Part shown: positions 43,744 to 57,335 of the stretch, in pieces | Position numbering within the stretch: position 1 is the first letter of the stretch | How the letters are laid out: the number at the start of each line of letters is the position of its first letter | From: Moniliophthora roreri | Taxonomy: Eukaryota; Basidiomycota; Agaricomycetes; Agaricales; Marasmiaceae | Assembly (NCBI GenBank): GCA_001466705.2 | Contig: LATX02000247.1 | Location: 124,001 to 188,000 of the forward strand | Length of the DNA: 64,000 nt | Reading direction: 5' to 3' | Notes under the pieces: model-generated | What the model was told of the DNA's origin: nothing | Seen by the model: the letters and a program-made list of their open reading frames with translations, nothing else | Database searches by the model: none | Program-made: the position numbers and the translations under genes

Positions 43744-46700
43744 ATGGAGATCCCAGACTTTTGGGACGCGACCAGTCAAATCACGATAGAGACAGATGTG
43801 CTGAAGAGGGTATCGGAGAGCACTTGGGATTCTAGGTGTGTACAGGAGTCATTCGATACCTTCCGAGTCTTATTCTATCTTTTTAAATGGATTCCTCGAG
43901 ATAGCGCCAGTATTCCAGCTTACTTTTCAGTCTTGTCACTGGTTACTCTTACGACCATGTCATTCTGGAACCTGTTCAGAAGGCAACGACAACGAGAAGA
44001 CTCGAAGGAACGGGAGGCAGCTGGGGACACCTTTCTATCCAAACATATTTCCTCTCACGGCGGACCACTTAAATTTAGGCTTCAGTGCCTTCGAGTGTGC
44101 CTCTGCATCACACTGCTATGTCTGGCTAGCACAATTCAATCACCGAGCACCATACCTCTGATAGGGACATTCGTATGTCTTTTGTACCGCCTTACATTCA
44201 GCGCTGATGCTATGATAGGCATATGCCACCTTCCTATCCTTCGCCGTCGTCGTTTCCCCAGCAACATGGAGTAGCCTCAGCGCTAAGCACGTCAATGCCG
44301 TTCTCAGCGTCTGCTTCGCTGTCTATGCCTACCGTGATTTGTTCCCCTTGGCAACATTTGACTTAGTTCCCCTGGATGTTCACGAAGGAGACCTTCTGTG
44401 GTGGAAGATTGGGGTTCTGGGGGTAGCAATGTTGCTGCCTCTTTTCATGCCTCGACAGTACAGGCCTGTCGACCCCCAGGTATGGTGTCTCATTCCAAGC
44501 CCATACTATCCTTATTGAATCTCAATTCGCAACAGAAACCGTCACCAGAACCACACCCAGAACAAACAGTATCCCCGTTCAACTTCATGTGTTTTTTCTT
44601 CGTGGACAGCATCATCTTCCTCGCCTCTTGGGTATCTCACGTTTCCGTCGACCAGATGCCTCCCCTGGCCGATTACGATGCTGCTGAACACTTACGAAAG
44701 AAGAGCTCGTCTGTAAGAGGTATCTATTTCTTGACCCAAGCTGCATAGCTGACCGAACGAATACTCAGAACGTGGCTGCCTTCGGAGGTGCCCAGAAACA
44801 CCACATCTTCTGGAGTCTATTGCGCCTTGTTCGTCGAGACTATATCCATATGATTATCATGGTCGTTGTCCATACATTCGGAAAGTTTGCTGTTCCGCTT
44901 TCGGTGAACCAGTTGCTTCGGTGAGATATAGCTCGTACTGATTGTGGTGTTTTTTCTGTTGACCTTGCCTTGTGTAGATACCTCGAAAGCGGTCGTGAAA
45001 GCACGTTCATACGTCCATGGTTTTGGATTGCAATGATTTTTGTCGGTCCGTCCTGCTCTCCATCCACTCTCCTTCTCTATACGCTGACTATGAGTCTTTA
45101 AATAGGGCCCAACGTTGCATCTCTAAGCGTGGAACGTTATATGTTTTTGGCGGTATGCATGAACCTCGTATCGTTATAACCCTCAGGCTTATATGTCTTT
45201 CTTTTTCAGCTACGCTCTCTAGCACGAATCAATAGCATCCTCACCCAAATGATATTTTCCCACGCCCTCCAGATCAGGGTGAAGGCCGAAGCACCTTCGA
45301 TACGCAAGTCACCACCGCCAACTGTAGCGGCAGGATCCGAGAGTGAAGTGGAGGTTGACCAGGATCCTGTTCAGGCCGAGCAGCAGGAAGAGGTGCATAC
45401 TGCTGTTACGCAGGTATATTTCACTTTTGGCTTCTGGGTATCCTTTTCTAAAGTTAATGTCGTTATAGGCTCCCGAAGTACCAGAGGCAGAGAAAAGAAG
45501 CTCGCTAATTGGCAAGATTAACAACCTCGTCACCACAGACGTGAACAATATCCTGAACGGGCCTCACCTCCCTTACCTCGTGTCATATGTACCCCTTCAG
45601 CTAGCGTTCAGTCTTGTGTTCCTTTACTCGATCTTGGGTTGGAGGTACATGCCCCTATAGTTTGCGTTCCCGCATTTGCTGAAAGATATCTGTCCTCCTG
45701 CAGTGCTTTCGTCGCCTTTGGATGTACAATCCTTTTGCTCCCCGTTCCCGGTTACCTCGCTGGCCTTACATTCAAAATCCACACTGAAAAGATGAAGAGA
45801 ACCGATGAGCGTGTCGAGGTAGTCAGCGAAAGTGGGTCATACTCTTCCTCCCTCTTGTCATATTTGACCGATAAGGCTGACGTTGCGTTTGGGTTCGTAG
45901 CAATGAAGGTCCTTCGTATGGTCAAGCTCTTTGGTTGGGAAGATAAAATGAGTCGATTGATAGCTGAGAAGCGGGAGCAGGAGTTGAAATGGATCAAGAG
46001 GTACTGGTGGGTGCAGCTGCTAACGCAGATTATCAAGTAAGTCGTCTTGCGTGATATAGCATGTGCTTGAAACTGAGAGACTGCGTTGCTAGCTTCTTGA
46101 TTCCGGTGATAACTATGGTCGCGTGCTACTTCACCTTGTATGTCCCATGTTTCTTCTCCCTGCTTTCTGTTGGCTCACTTCCTGCAGTGTTAGTCCATTG
46201 TGGTCTTTTGCAAGTTGAGCAGCTGCTAACACAAGCCGGATAGACTGTCATCATGAAGCAAGAGCTAAAAGCCTCAGTGGTATTCGCGTCAATCACCGTC
46301 TTTGACTATCTCAGGACCCAATGTACATTCATGGTGCAAATACTCGGCAAGCTTATCGCGTCGAAGGTTTCACTGGATAGGATAAACAATTTCCTCGTCC
46401 AAGTGCGTTGTTTACTCTATTCGTTCACCCCATGAGGCTAACCGGCATCTACGCAGACGGAGGTACTGGATGTTTTCTCTTCACAACATTCCGATCTCGA
46501 GTCGCGCTCCAATGCCGTGTCCGAGATCGGCGTTCATGATGCCCTTTTCACTTGGTCCAATGAAGTACATGATAATCCCCTTGCCTATGGCGAGCGTTTC
46601 GTGCTTTCAGTCGAAGGCAGTCTTCACTTCAAGCGTGGATGCCTGAACCTCATCGTTGGTCCGACGGGCTCAGGGAAAACATCTTTGTTGATGGCCTTGC

Positions 46701-49700
46701 TTGGTATGTACCATTACTTGGATTGTCGGAACAGCATATCTGAGTATTGTCAGGCGAGATGCATTTTATACCCATCAAGCCAGATTCGTACGTTAACCTC
46801 CCTCGAGAAGGCGGTCTAGCATACGCAGCTCAAGAATCTTGGGTTCAGAACGATACTGTTCGGGTATGCTGACACAGTGTCTGTCTCTGATATCGAAACT
46901 AACTTTCCTTTTGGCATAGCAAAACATCCTGTTCGGTTCACCATTCGACGAAGACCGCTATCGCAAGGTTCTCTATCAATGCGGGCTCGAAAGAGATCTC
47001 ACTCTTTTCGATGCTGGCGACAAAACGGAAGTAGGCGAAAAGGGCATCACGTTGAGCGGTGGACAGAAAGCAAGGATTACCTTGGCTAGGGCTGTTTATT
47101 CTTCCGCTGAAATCCTTCTCCTGGATGATGTACTCGCTGCATTGGAGTATGTCGTGTACCTTGACATTCTGTTCGAGTTACTGAATGTTGATTGCTCCTA
47201 GCGTGCATACCGCAAAATGGATCGTTGACAAGTGTTTAAGAGGAGAGTTGATGAAAGGAAGGACGGTTATTCTTGTGGTGAGTATACTTACTTCCGCTTA
47301 CGTGCTGAGATACTAAGAATAGTCCGCTAGACTCATAATGTTCCTTTGACGGCGCCCTTGGCAGAGTTTGTCATTACAGTGAAAGATGGAAAGGTTACTT
47401 CTACGGGCACCATCGACGCTGTTATGGAACAGTATACTGCAGTCTCCGAGGTGAAAGGTAAAGTTGAGAGGACCGATAAGGAAGGCACCCCTGCGTCTCC
47501 CAATGATGACAAATCAAAGCCAGATGGGAAGCTCATTGTAGCGGAGGAGATCCAAATGGGGCGAGTCGGTTTCTCGGCAGGTATGTTCTATTTCGGTGAT
47601 AGTACCAATGTATACTGATCATCACCAAGTGAAACTATACATGTCCGCGTTTGGTGGAAGCCATGCCGGTCTTGTCATCACTGTCTACATTGTTGGCTTG
47701 TTAGTGTCCGGCGCCTTGAATGTCGCTCAAACGTGGTATCTGGGCTACTGGGCAACTCAGTATGAACTGTTGCCGTCTTCAGAGGTGCTGGCCCTCAGGT
47801 ATGTTCAGTCACCTCTGTTACTCTGAACGCTTCTTGACGTGAGATGTGCACAGACATTTTGGCGTGTACGGTACGCTCCTGCCATTCTACGTGTGGAAGT
47901 CCTGCCTCTAATGAACTCTACAGGTCTCATACTGGTGGTGACATTAGTTGCTTCGGGGTTTACCTATGCCTTCTTTTCTTACTCGGCGGTACGAGCGTCA
48001 AGAACAATTCACACCAAGCTTGTTCATTCAGTCCTAGGGACAACGCTGAGGTTAGTCTTTTGACTATGATTGTGTTACATACGCTAATCAGTCTATAGAT
48101 GGCTAGACATGACGCCAGTCTCCCGAGTGTTGACACGCTGTACCCAAGATATTAGTGCGGGTCGGTAACCTGTCTTGGCCACTGTTAATGTATCCCTGAC
48201 TTTCCTATACAGTCGATATACAAATCCCGTCCTCGGTACAAGAATTCGGTATTCTAGCGACCAAGATGATCACACAGCTCGCCGCTCTGATGATATACAC
48301 GCCTATCTTCGTCATTCCCGGTATCCTCGTTGCGTCAGTAGGAAACTGGTTGGGAGGAAGTACACCGCAGCCGTGCTGTGCACTCGCAGAGAAATGTATG
48401 ATTTCTGTTTTCCCATGCTTGTCTTCTCGTGGCTGATCATCACCCAGGTCCAACGCCAAAGCTCCGGTGTTAGCGCAGTAAGCTTCTCGCATTCGCAGCC
48501 TCTTCGCACGCTAAACGACAAGTCAGGTTCGAGACTGCCATTGCTGGTATAGGTTGGTAGTTCATTGCAATCAGGCCCCCGCCTGCAGGACCTGACTCAT
48601 TCCGATACAGTGTCGATCCGAGCGTATGGTGCTTCCGACGCCTTTGAACAGGAACTGCGACGGCGAATCGATTTGTATACCAGAATCTCGAGAACGCTAT
48701 TCAATCTGGGCCGCTGGATGGCCACTCGGGTCGAGTTCCTCGGTGCCGCCTTCTCTTCTGCGTTGGCGGCGTACCTAGTATACTACAATGATCCGGGCGC
48801 ATCTGGTGTCGGGTTCTCATTGAACATGGCCGGTGATTAGATTCATCTGAAATCCGTGTGATGATATCACTGACAAGTACCTGGTGTTAGTCACATTCAG
48901 CGGTGCTATACTGTTCTTTATTTTCTATCTCAATGACCTTGAGATGAATGGTATGTGATCTTTGTATTTTCCTACAGCGGCCGCTCATTTCCTTTAAACG
49001 TTAGCGAACAGGTCTGCTTTGACTTTTCTCGTCGGCTTGAGTCAGATAGCTTACTCATCATATGTAGCCTTGAGCGCATTGACGGGTACCTCAACATTGA
49101 ACAAGAACCAACGCCGAACAAGGCCGGTATTCCGCCTGCATATTGGCCCGCTAGCGGTGATCTCAGAGTTGAGAACCTCTCAGCCCGCTACTCCTCCGAC
49201 GGTCCCCGGATATTGCATAATCTCTCTTTTCACATTCGGTCCGGGGAACGTATTGGTGTCGGTACGTGGTTAGCTGTGGATGGCTGCAATGTTGCGCTCA
49301 TACTCATACTCCTCCTTATAGTGGGCCGAACTGGATCTGGAAAGGTACGCGAAAATTGCTCAGCAAACCCCTTCGTCTGACCCCGACTATTCCCGTTAGA
49401 GTTCACTCACCCTCTCTCTCCTGCGGTGCATTCTTACGGAAGGCAATGTGTACTACGATGGCTTGAATACAAGCACTATCAACCTCGACGCCTTGAGATC
49501 CAGCATTACTATCATACCTCAAATGGTCTGTTTCCCCCTCATTTATATATGAAACGCTGGCTGACGCCACCGTCGATAGCCTGAGCTCCTCAGCGGCAGT
49601 CTCCGTCAAAATCTCGACCCATTTGGACAACATGACGATGCAACACTGAATGATGTGTTGCGTTCCTCTGGTCTATTCGAGCTTCAGAAGACCAAGAATG

Positions 49701-50265
49701 AGGGCCGAATTACCTTGGACACCGGTATTGCTAGTGGAGGAACGAATCTCTCCGTCGGTCAGCGGCAGATCATCGCTCTTGCGAGGGCTATTTTAAGAAA
49801 GAGCAAGTTGTTGATCCTCGATGAAGGTGTGTGTTGTATCATGGCGTGTATTTGAATGGGCGCTGACATGATTGTGGACATACAGCAACGTCAGCTATCG
49901 ACTATGAAACAGATACTGTCATTCAACAATCTTTGCGGCATGAACTGAGCGGAGATGTTACCGTTATTACTATTGCGCACAGGCTGCAGACGATTATGGA
50001 TGCAGATAGAATTGTATGTGGTCTCCTACATGTCTCACAGGCTTCCGCCACTGACAAATGACTCGAAAGATGGTCTTGGATGCTGGAGAGATTGTAAGTT
50101 GTTAGCCTGCTGTTGTATATGGGCGCTCATTGACATATCTTCTGTTTATAGGTGGAATTTGATTCCCCGAAAGAACTGTTGAAGAATAATGGCAGCTTGC
50201 TAAAGGCTCTCGTCGATGAGTCGGCAGACAGAGAAGTGCTGGTCAGAAAGGCAACGGGTGTGTAA
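43744..50265 (+). CDS. ABC transporter, ABCC (MRP/YCF1-like) subfamily
   Basis: A large gene with about 25 short introns, and no frameshift found in the parts I joined. Early exons are 43744-44172, 44219-44479, 44536-44712 and 44769-44920. Order: N-terminal membrane segments, TMD1 (motifs [20 protein letters not shown]), NBD1 with Walker [10 protein letters not shown] (about 46653), signature [14 protein letters not shown] (about 47052) and Walker [13 protein letters not shown], then TMD2 ([11 protein letters not shown] near 48612). NBD2 has Walker A GRTGSGK split by introns around 49321-49400, signature LSVGQRQ (about 49750), [14 protein letters not shown] and the H-loop AHRL. NBD1 has Asp after Walker B where NBD2 has Glu, the usual ABCC asymmetry. 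It exports organic anions, conjugates or drugs across the plasma or vacuolar membrane. ATG 43744 gives the longest open first exon. Confidence 0.93.
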
Positions 50266-51036
50266 GATTTGGAAATAGTACATATCGTATTCCTAGGGTT
50301 AGATAAAGAGCATGCTGTTTTGAAATTGATTTGAAATTGATGGATTCGCATCTTGACCATCTACCAGAACCATCTCCCAAATGATCAGTCGCCACGGCGC
50401 TTCTCGCCATACTCCTCCTTTAGCCAATCCGTCATTCGACCATGCATCTCTGACGTCGAGCGCCCTGGTAAAAAGTTTCAGAGCGCCCAACATACTGCGG
50501 AACGCCCGTGATTAATGCATAATTTTTTCAATAGCCCAAGGGAGTCTATTCAGCCTTTCTGCTGCAAATCAAGCGGGAATTGCTGAAGAGACGCGGAACA
50601 CGGAGATGAGGCCATAAGCTATAATCTCGGCGTAAAAGGGGTGTGTGTATATTTGTTCGGGTCATGGGAAAAACTGACACGAGTGATGGCAGAAGGTTCC
50701 CTCGTGGGTTCTTTCGTTGTCCTCTCCCCCTACCATCTTTCTGGCACTGGCACTGGCTCGGAGCCTTCACGGGGACGCATTTTACCCGTCTCGAGGCGGA
50801 AACATTTTGGTCAGTGATTCCGTCAAAAGCGCTGACGTTGAACACATGTTGATTTGCATTGGAGCTGTTCATCAAGGATTGGCAGTGCCAGCGCCCAACA
50901 CGACGTCAATCCCACGCGGCGGCGCACGGCGGCCTTTGCTACCCTTGTCTTTAAAAAGGCTCTGCATCCTCGCCTGATTCTTCCTTACCCTGCACTTGGA
51001 CCCATTCTCCGTTCCTTCAGGTCAATTCTCAAAAAA
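50266..51036. other. Intergenic region with promoter of the CFEM gene
   Basis: No gene is recognised. A frame at 50643-50852 and its neighbours look like chance frames. The right part should be the promoter of the gene at 51037. Confidence 0.45.
50949..50959 (+). promoter_or_regulatory. TATA-like site of the third CFEM gene
   Basis: CTTTAAAAAGG lies about 80 bases before the ATG at 51037 and is followed by a CT-rich leader, a common arrangement in highly expressed fungal genes. Confidence 0.4.
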
Positions 51037-52115
51037 ATGCACCGAACAAGCGCAGTCTGGATATTCTTCTCGCTTCTCGCGGTGGTATACGCCCAAGGAC
51101 CCCCCGTACCCGTCTGTGCACAGCCATGTCTTACATCTGCAGCAGGGAGTTCTGGATGTGCTGTGTGAGTCCTTCATCTTCTTTTTTCACTTCTGTGTAT
51201 TCGCTTTGGCTTCTGGAATAGTGTTTTGGAAATATTGGTACAGCTGGCGGCAGTGCACGCTGTCAGAATCAATCTCTGATTCGAGGCGGTGTTCGACGCG
51301 AGCGGCGATCTGTACCTATCGAAACACGTTGGAAACGGGCGTAGAGCGCCCCGCTTTCTACACCAAGGGCCATTCAACGTCCAATTCCCGACGAGACCGC
51401 GGTCAAACAGTTGAACTGACACACCATGACAGGACCGACATTCAGTGTCTTTGTTCATCATCCAGCTTTGTCTCTTCAGTTGTACAATGCGCAGCCACCG
51501 TTTGCACCCCGGAGGAACTCGCATCTGGCCAGCAAGCTTTGGAGAATACTTGTGGTACGTTTTTAGCTACATTTTTGCTGTCAAGCATCCTTTCTCACAT
51601 GGTGCCATTCATCAGATGCTATTACGGGAACGGGGACGTCAACTGGAACTGGTGAGTTCACTCCACTTCTCCGCTCCATCACATGCTCACTGTCGAATCT
51701 TTCAGGTACCTTCACCGGCACATTATCAGGCAGTAGCACATTCCCACCACTCAGCAGCACCGGTACCGGTTCGTCTTCCATCACTGGTACCATCTCCCCT
51801 CCAACTGACATTTCCTCAACCACAGGCGTCACTATCTCAAGCACAATTACCCCAATTACCCCACCCACTACCACAGCCACCGAGACGGAAACGGCTCCCC
51901 CTGTCACGCAGACCACAGGCACGACACCACCACCTTTGCCTACACTGAGCACATCTCCCAGGCCCACCAGTGGGTTGGGCCAGACTACCGATCAGCAGGG
52001 ACAGCCCACCGGAGGCGCCAGTGGCAGCAATAATGGGAACAATGGTGCCGTGAGATATCACGTTGCGGGCGCTGGTTATTTAGTGGGCATGGCCGTTTTG
52101 CTGCTGATGCTCTAG
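51037..52115 (+). CDS. CFEM-domain protein with Thr/Pro-rich stalk and GPI-anchor signal (third copy)
   Basis: Exons 51037-51164, 51433-51554, 51616-51651 and 51706-52115 join in phase for 231 residues. The signal peptide (MHRTSAVWIFFSLLAVVYAQ) precedes eight cysteines in CFEM order (PVC, QPC, SGC, IQC, LC, QC, VC, TC) with the Asp in VTDIQCLC. The stalk is about 120 residues of Thr/Pro/Ser. The tail VAGAGYLVG then MAVLLLML fits a GPI signal. The first intron is 268 bases, much longer than other introns here. The protein is diverged from the tandem pair at 21-23.5 kb and has a different stalk. Expected location is the cell wall or surface. Confidence 0.9.
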
Positions 52116-53852
52116 ATGCATCTCTTCTTGCCTTCTTGCATCGAGTGTATATGCCATTACTGGCGACATACCTCGGCGTTATTCTGTTCTGACGCATCGA
52201 CTGCTGTCGGACGATACCCACTCCTGCTTCTCTGTCAGAAGTCAGATGAGGTGTACATTACTTTTGGGACCGATTGTTGGATTAGATGGACATTTACCGT
52301 TACCCTAGGATGGCTCTACGCTCCTACTTCAAAATGTACTATTGTTTGTATGAATTCATGGAATATAGACGTTGCCTTTTTTTTTTGTACCTATTGGACG
52401 AGAGTGATATCGGTGTCAGCTTTATTCACTGAGGCAATGATAGTACATGGAGGCGGGGCTCACTCGCTTGAGCTTCTGCGCAGATACTACGCACCATCAT
52501 CGAATCTAGGAGCTACGCCTGTTACCTGTAACCGTCCGTTTATAGTGACGATGGCAAGCATGTACATAACGGGAGCTTCAAATCAATGTGGCGAGTTGGC
52601 AACTAATCGACGTTGAGTCAATGTTCGAGTCTCGACCGTCCTGTCCGATGGTCCCTGAGGTCTCATAGCTTCCGACGGCGTATGATTGATAGCTGACAGT
52701 TGATAATCAGACTGGTCGTCGCGTACTACTTGCTGTAAAGATATAGGATTGCATTTCAAATTGTTTATTAGGTACAGATTGCTAAATACATGGGCAAAAA
52801 AGTCTATGTGAAAGGAAAGTGATGATACAGTTGAGGAGAAAAAAAAAAATGCAGGATTGTTTCATGTCAATGCGACGAACACGGAATGTAGCAGATGGGA
52901 GATGACAAGGAACGTGACGGTAAATGCAAGATGATAATCAAAGAGACAAAAAAGGAAGGAAGCGGGCGTTTGTATTGTATGTAGAAATGTCCATGAGAGC
53001 AGATGGTAAACCGCCGCGAGTGGCAGCGTCGTCTGTTCGTGATGAAACGTTTTTGTAACCAGCGCTGATTCCGAGGTGAGCCTCCAACGCTGATTTCATT
53101 CCCGGTATGCCCGGTATGGAAACTTAGCGCACACCCGATATCTGGATGGATATCGCCATATCGAGATGCGCTCAAGACTTGAGCGCGGCTCCGGAGTGTG
53201 GTACAGCGCTCATGGAAAAGCCGAAAAGAAAGATGAGGAAGAAGTAGTAGGAAGGCGAAGGACGTAAAAAAACGTTTGGCCGAGTAATCGTCCAACACTC
53301 CACATCATCCTTTTCGATTATTTTATCCGGGCGCACGTAAACGACAAAAAGCCGTCTCCGTCGAAGCTCCGGAACTTGAGGTTTGAAGAGTCTGGAGTCT
53401 GGAATATAGCGAGGCGTTGGCGATATACCCGAATATCCAACCTGAGTGATAGTTGAAACTGCAACGAGGCAGAAAAAATACCGTCATCCTAGGTCATCCC
53501 TTGGGAACATGGCCACGTTACTCGTCATCATAGTTACGCGACATGACACCGGAATGACGGTGGAGATGGCTTGAACATGATCGAGGAGCATTTCGCCTCG
53601 AGGTGATGCGGCGTGGACGGCCCTGACACAGTAAAGGTTATGGCGTACCAAGACGCGGATATTATCTCTCTTTAGGTCTAGAGGTGTAAAAGAACGTGTA
53701 ATGTAGGTAGAATGCGATCGGGATTGGGAATGTGGATGAGGATGCGAATCGTGCATTGGGGGAACGAGGTGAGGAAAGTATACTGGTAGGAAGCGGTACG
53801 TGGAATACCATCCTTCTCGGGCGTCTAGACGTAAAATTCAGAGGAGGCCGTG
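52116..53852. other. Intergenic stretch between convergent genes
   Basis: Holds the 3' regions of the CFEM gene and of the minus-strand gene ending at 53853. T- and A-runs occur at 52378-52386 and 52840-52850. Frames at 52867-53298 and 53484-53756 on the minus strand have no supporting motif. Confidence 0.4.
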
Positions 53853-54730
53853 CTAGTACTGCGCATAATCTGTCATGAGCCAACATTCACACCGTGAAAT
53901 AACATCTCACGTACCAAAACTCTAATCGGTGCCCCATTGGATGACGGAATAATCAACATATTCTGCCCAGAGCTTTGGTACTGCCCTTGCGGAAGATACG
54001 GCACAGTTCCTGTCACAGGACTTGCACCCGGCGATACCAAAGGTGAGGGGCTAGAATAGGCAGGACTAGGTGCCGCATATGAGACAGGATGCGTACTACC
54101 ACCAGTACCAGTAGGGGGTGTAGAGTACGAGTAGACGGAACCCGGTATTTGATGCCGCTGTGTAGTCTGTGTAACCGGGTATCCAGCGTAATCGGTAGTG
54201 AGGTAGGTCATAGATGGGAGATTCGTGTTCTGAGGAAACTGCTGCGGGTACTGGGATGGGATGTAAGAAGGGGGCGGCGTTATGACATACGTCCTCGATT
54301 TGGATTTGGATTTAGATTTGGAAGAAGACTTGTGCGACTTGTGTGATTTGGACGATGATTTGTGCTTCGATGGCATTGTCTGTATAATGATGGGGGCTGG
54401 TGCGGGAACTTGTTGCTGGGGATAGTTGGCCGACGGTGCCTGTACCCATGTCGGGTTCGCATAGGAAGGACGTGGCGCCGCCACGGGAAGTGATGGAGGG
54501 ACTTGATAGGATGATTGTTGCGAAAGCCCTTTGGAAAGTGTAGCACCGGGACCTGTACTTCCTCTGCTCACCCCATCCCATTGTTCGCTCTCATCGACAT
54601 CCGAACGAGCTCCAAACGGTGCTCTGTACTGCCGCCTGTAAGCTTCTGTCGTGTCGCGCCATTGTGAAATGCGGGTTTGAGTGTCGAGGTATCGTTCGTA
54701 GCCTTCCGGTGAGTAGTCGTACTCCGTCAT
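53853..54730 (-). CDS. Disordered Pro/Ser/Lys-rich protein, paralogue 1 of an Agaricomycete-type pair
   Basis: Exon 1 is 54730-53915; after a 56-base intron the final exon 53858-53853 encodes one residue and the stop, for 273 residues ending IRVLY. The N-terminus MTEYDYSPEGYERYLDTQTR through RAPFGARSDV is strongly conserved with the gene at 58162-59264. The middle is Gln/Pro/Ser-rich with a Lys/Ser block (KSSSKSHKSHKSSS at about 124-137, then KSKS repeats). The end has LIIPSSNGAPIRVL, parallel to TIIPPKGKTVKVI in the paralogue. No enzymatic domain is seen. A nuclear or scaffold role is possible because of the basic low-complexity block, but this is a guess. The terminal mini-exon is shared with the paralogue, which supports the splice model. 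Confidence 0.8.
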
Positions 54731-55774
54731 GATATTGAATTAAGAAAGGAAATGGAGCCAAAGTATTCTTGGTACCGTTATATATTGTGAGTTCGTCATG
54801 GTTGTAAAGTATATGATACACCGCGCCACTTACAAGGATATTCAGTAACAGGTGACTTCCTGCGTCACTGAGAGAAGCTTTATACAATGAGGCGATGGCA
54901 AACAGGACAGACAAAAGAAGTTGATGCCGGGGTGCTTGGGAGTCCGGGAATATAGTCGACAAGCGGGGGAACGAGTTACGATGAAGAGTAGGGATAGATC
55001 AAGACAAGAGCCCTCGCTCAAGATAGGACACTTTTAAAAGATCCCCAACACGTTGCCACATCCCAGTCCGCCATTAATGAATAATGATCTCCGAAGAACA
55101 ACGCTTACCGGTATTATCTTTTTCGCTTCTGAACAGCCTTCGTGGCATACTCCGGTCCGAGTCACATCGGCATAACCTTCCGAAAAAGGCGTCAGACCGG
55201 TGATTAGATATCCTAAATAGAGGTGATTCTCACCGCCTTTTGTTCAACGCCTCGTGCCAAGGACGCCAGAACAGGTTAATAGTTGTGCAGTATTCTCACA
55301 GAGTATGATCACATTCCAAGCACAGTATAATAATGAAGCTCACAAGCCTGATCGGAACAACACTTGCTGTAGGCATATGGGTGGACGTTGACATTGTTGT
55401 TCTTTGAGTCATAGTGGGGTCCCATCCAAGAAAAATGATGTGGAATGCACTTTAGAAGCAGACGTATTCTTCAGAGCACGAGAACACCGAGAACAGTAGT
55501 TGATGAGCTTCTGGCGCCAGAACATACCATTTTTGAGAGGCGATCAGGGAGTAGTTGAGCCGAGGAGGCCATTGGGGGCCAATGGAATGGAATTCGGAGT
55601 GACTCGATGCGAGGTTCGGCACAGGGCCGCTTAGATAACGGAAGAGATGTTGAATTCGTCTGATCTTTAACATTCGATAGCGGAAAAGTTCTTCAACAAG
55701 GTTGAGGCAGTAACGACTTCTTATCTCTGAAGCAAACCAAACACCTCCGGATCACTTCCGATGATCTGAGTAAT
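54731..55774. other. Intergenic region between a disordered-protein gene and the LPMO gene
   Basis: Left part is the promoter of the gene starting at 54730; right part is the 3' region of the LPMO gene. No further gene is supported. Confidence 0.45.
54777..54785 (-). promoter_or_regulatory. TATA-like box of paralogue 1
   Basis: The coding strand reads ATATATAAC about 50 bases before the ATG at 54730. The paralogue at 58162-59264 has a TATA-like site at nearly the same distance, so the promoter layout is conserved. Confidence 0.5.
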
Positions 55775-56859
55775 TTACTGGCCATTCCAGACGGCTACGA
55801 TTCATAAGCAGAGTAAGGAACCTATTTCAAACTTTCAAAACGTAAGGTAGCACGTACCAGGTCCGGGAACTTTGTAGACCGTGTTGGTCTGCTGGGAAGC
55901 ATCGTAGATGTTGATGTTGACACCAGGATCGCTCATGGAGAACGCTCCAGGAAGGGAAACAAGGTAGCTGCCACTGGGGGTCTTGCCTCCACCGCCAGTG
56001 ACCTTCAATTGACCGCCTGCAAGAATATTGGGGAATCAGTGGCTGTTCACGTAGCCACGGGAAATGGACTGCGTACATTCAGGGTAGAATTGAGGGGTGT
56101 TGGCCTGATGGAGTGCGAGCAGCTCGTGCTAGAAGGAAGAAAGTTGTTAATGGTCCATCTCCGAACAGGCCGAAACTGACTCACTCTGATCAGGTACTCT
56201 CCATCAGCCAGTGCTTTAGGGATGGTCGTCGTGTACTTCAATGTGTTCATAACGTCCGTGTTGCCCCAAACACCATTGCCTACGGTTCCCGACTTCAGAC
56301 CCGTCTCGGCGATCTTGAACCATTTGAGGCTGTTGCTATTCGCTGAAGCACAGGAGCCACCACAGGAAGCCATGTAGACCGTGACAGGGCCCTCCTTGTG
56401 TGTCCACTGACTGCAAGAAGGTGAGGAGTTCAAACGATGAACGGGATCGATATGCCACATACCTCCAGAAAGCAGTGATGGAGTCGCCTGCTTTAACCGT
56501 GGCAGTGAGCTGGCTGCCACTTGGCTGACCGTTGTTGTTGCAGCTTATGGTCTAATCACAGGTTTTCAGCACGTTCCAGATGTCAATCACTTGCGATGCA
56601 AATACTTACGGAAGCCGTCGGTGACAAGATCCTGTAGTCCGAGTATTATGAGATTTAATACTAGTATGAGAGGAGTGTCGGCTTACGGGTCGTAAGTGCT
56701 GTAAGGACGCTCAATTGACGATTGTCCCGTGGGGCTGTTGTAAGGAGACCACCCTGTATACTTCACCCCTGCTATCTCGTACGAGGTGACACCACCATGT
56801 GCCGCGACGATCGAGACGAGGAAGGAGGAGATGACAGCGAGTGAAGTAATGAGGAACAT
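55775..56859 (-). CDS. Lytic polysaccharide monooxygenase, family AA9
   Basis: Seven exons (56859-56687, 56631-56610, 56551-56463, 56410-56185, 56128-56077, 56016-55858, 55794-55775) join in phase for 246 residues. The signal peptide ends ...SIVAA, exposing His21 (HGGVTSYEI) as the N-terminal copper ligand. The second copper His lies in RHELLALHQA and the axial Tyr in NTPQFYPEC. Cysteines in TISCNNNGQ, MASCGGSCA and YPEC fit AA9 disulfides. There is no CBM1 module. AA9 enzymes cleave cellulose or hemicellulose oxidatively using copper and an electron donor. The protein ends PGPAVWNGQ, a usual AA9 end. The fifth exon is very short in genomic terms but all phases agree. Its neighbours on both sides are the two disordered-protein paralogues, with no shared function evident. 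Confidence 0.95.
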
Positions 56860-56918
56860 GATGTCTGCAGGACGAAATGTGTGCAGAGGATGGAGAACAG
56901 TTTGTGGCAATTCACGAG

Positions 56919-56928
56919 GTTTTTATGC
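56919..56928 (-). promoter_or_regulatory. TATA-like box of the AA9 gene
   Basis: The coding strand reads GCATAAAAAC at 56930-56921, about 60 bases upstream of the start at 56859. Confidence 0.45.
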
Positions 56929-57335
56929 ATCCGTGACCAGAATGGAGAAAAGAAGGCACATATTCGGTGGGAGACATTGTCGGAAATATGGGCTGGATCA
57001 TGAATGACAATGTTGAGTCTATAGCAATTGACTTCCCGAGGGACTCCTAGTAATCTGATAGCCTGACCTTGGCCTTGAACACCCGTAAACTATCGCGCGT
57101 GGTGTAGCTCTCGGTACTGAGAGAACATCAGTGCTAGAGCTCATACTCCTCAGTTACATCTCGAAGGTCTGTGCTCGAGCAAACGTCAAAACCAACCCGA
57201 GAGGAGATTTTACGGAGAAACAACTCAACTAGTCTCGGTTCAACACAGTCCATCAATTGTGCAGTTGAAACAAGAGCTTCCGCCATCAACTTCGACATTC
57301 AACGGTGCTGAATTGCCTCATAGTCAACAGATTGA

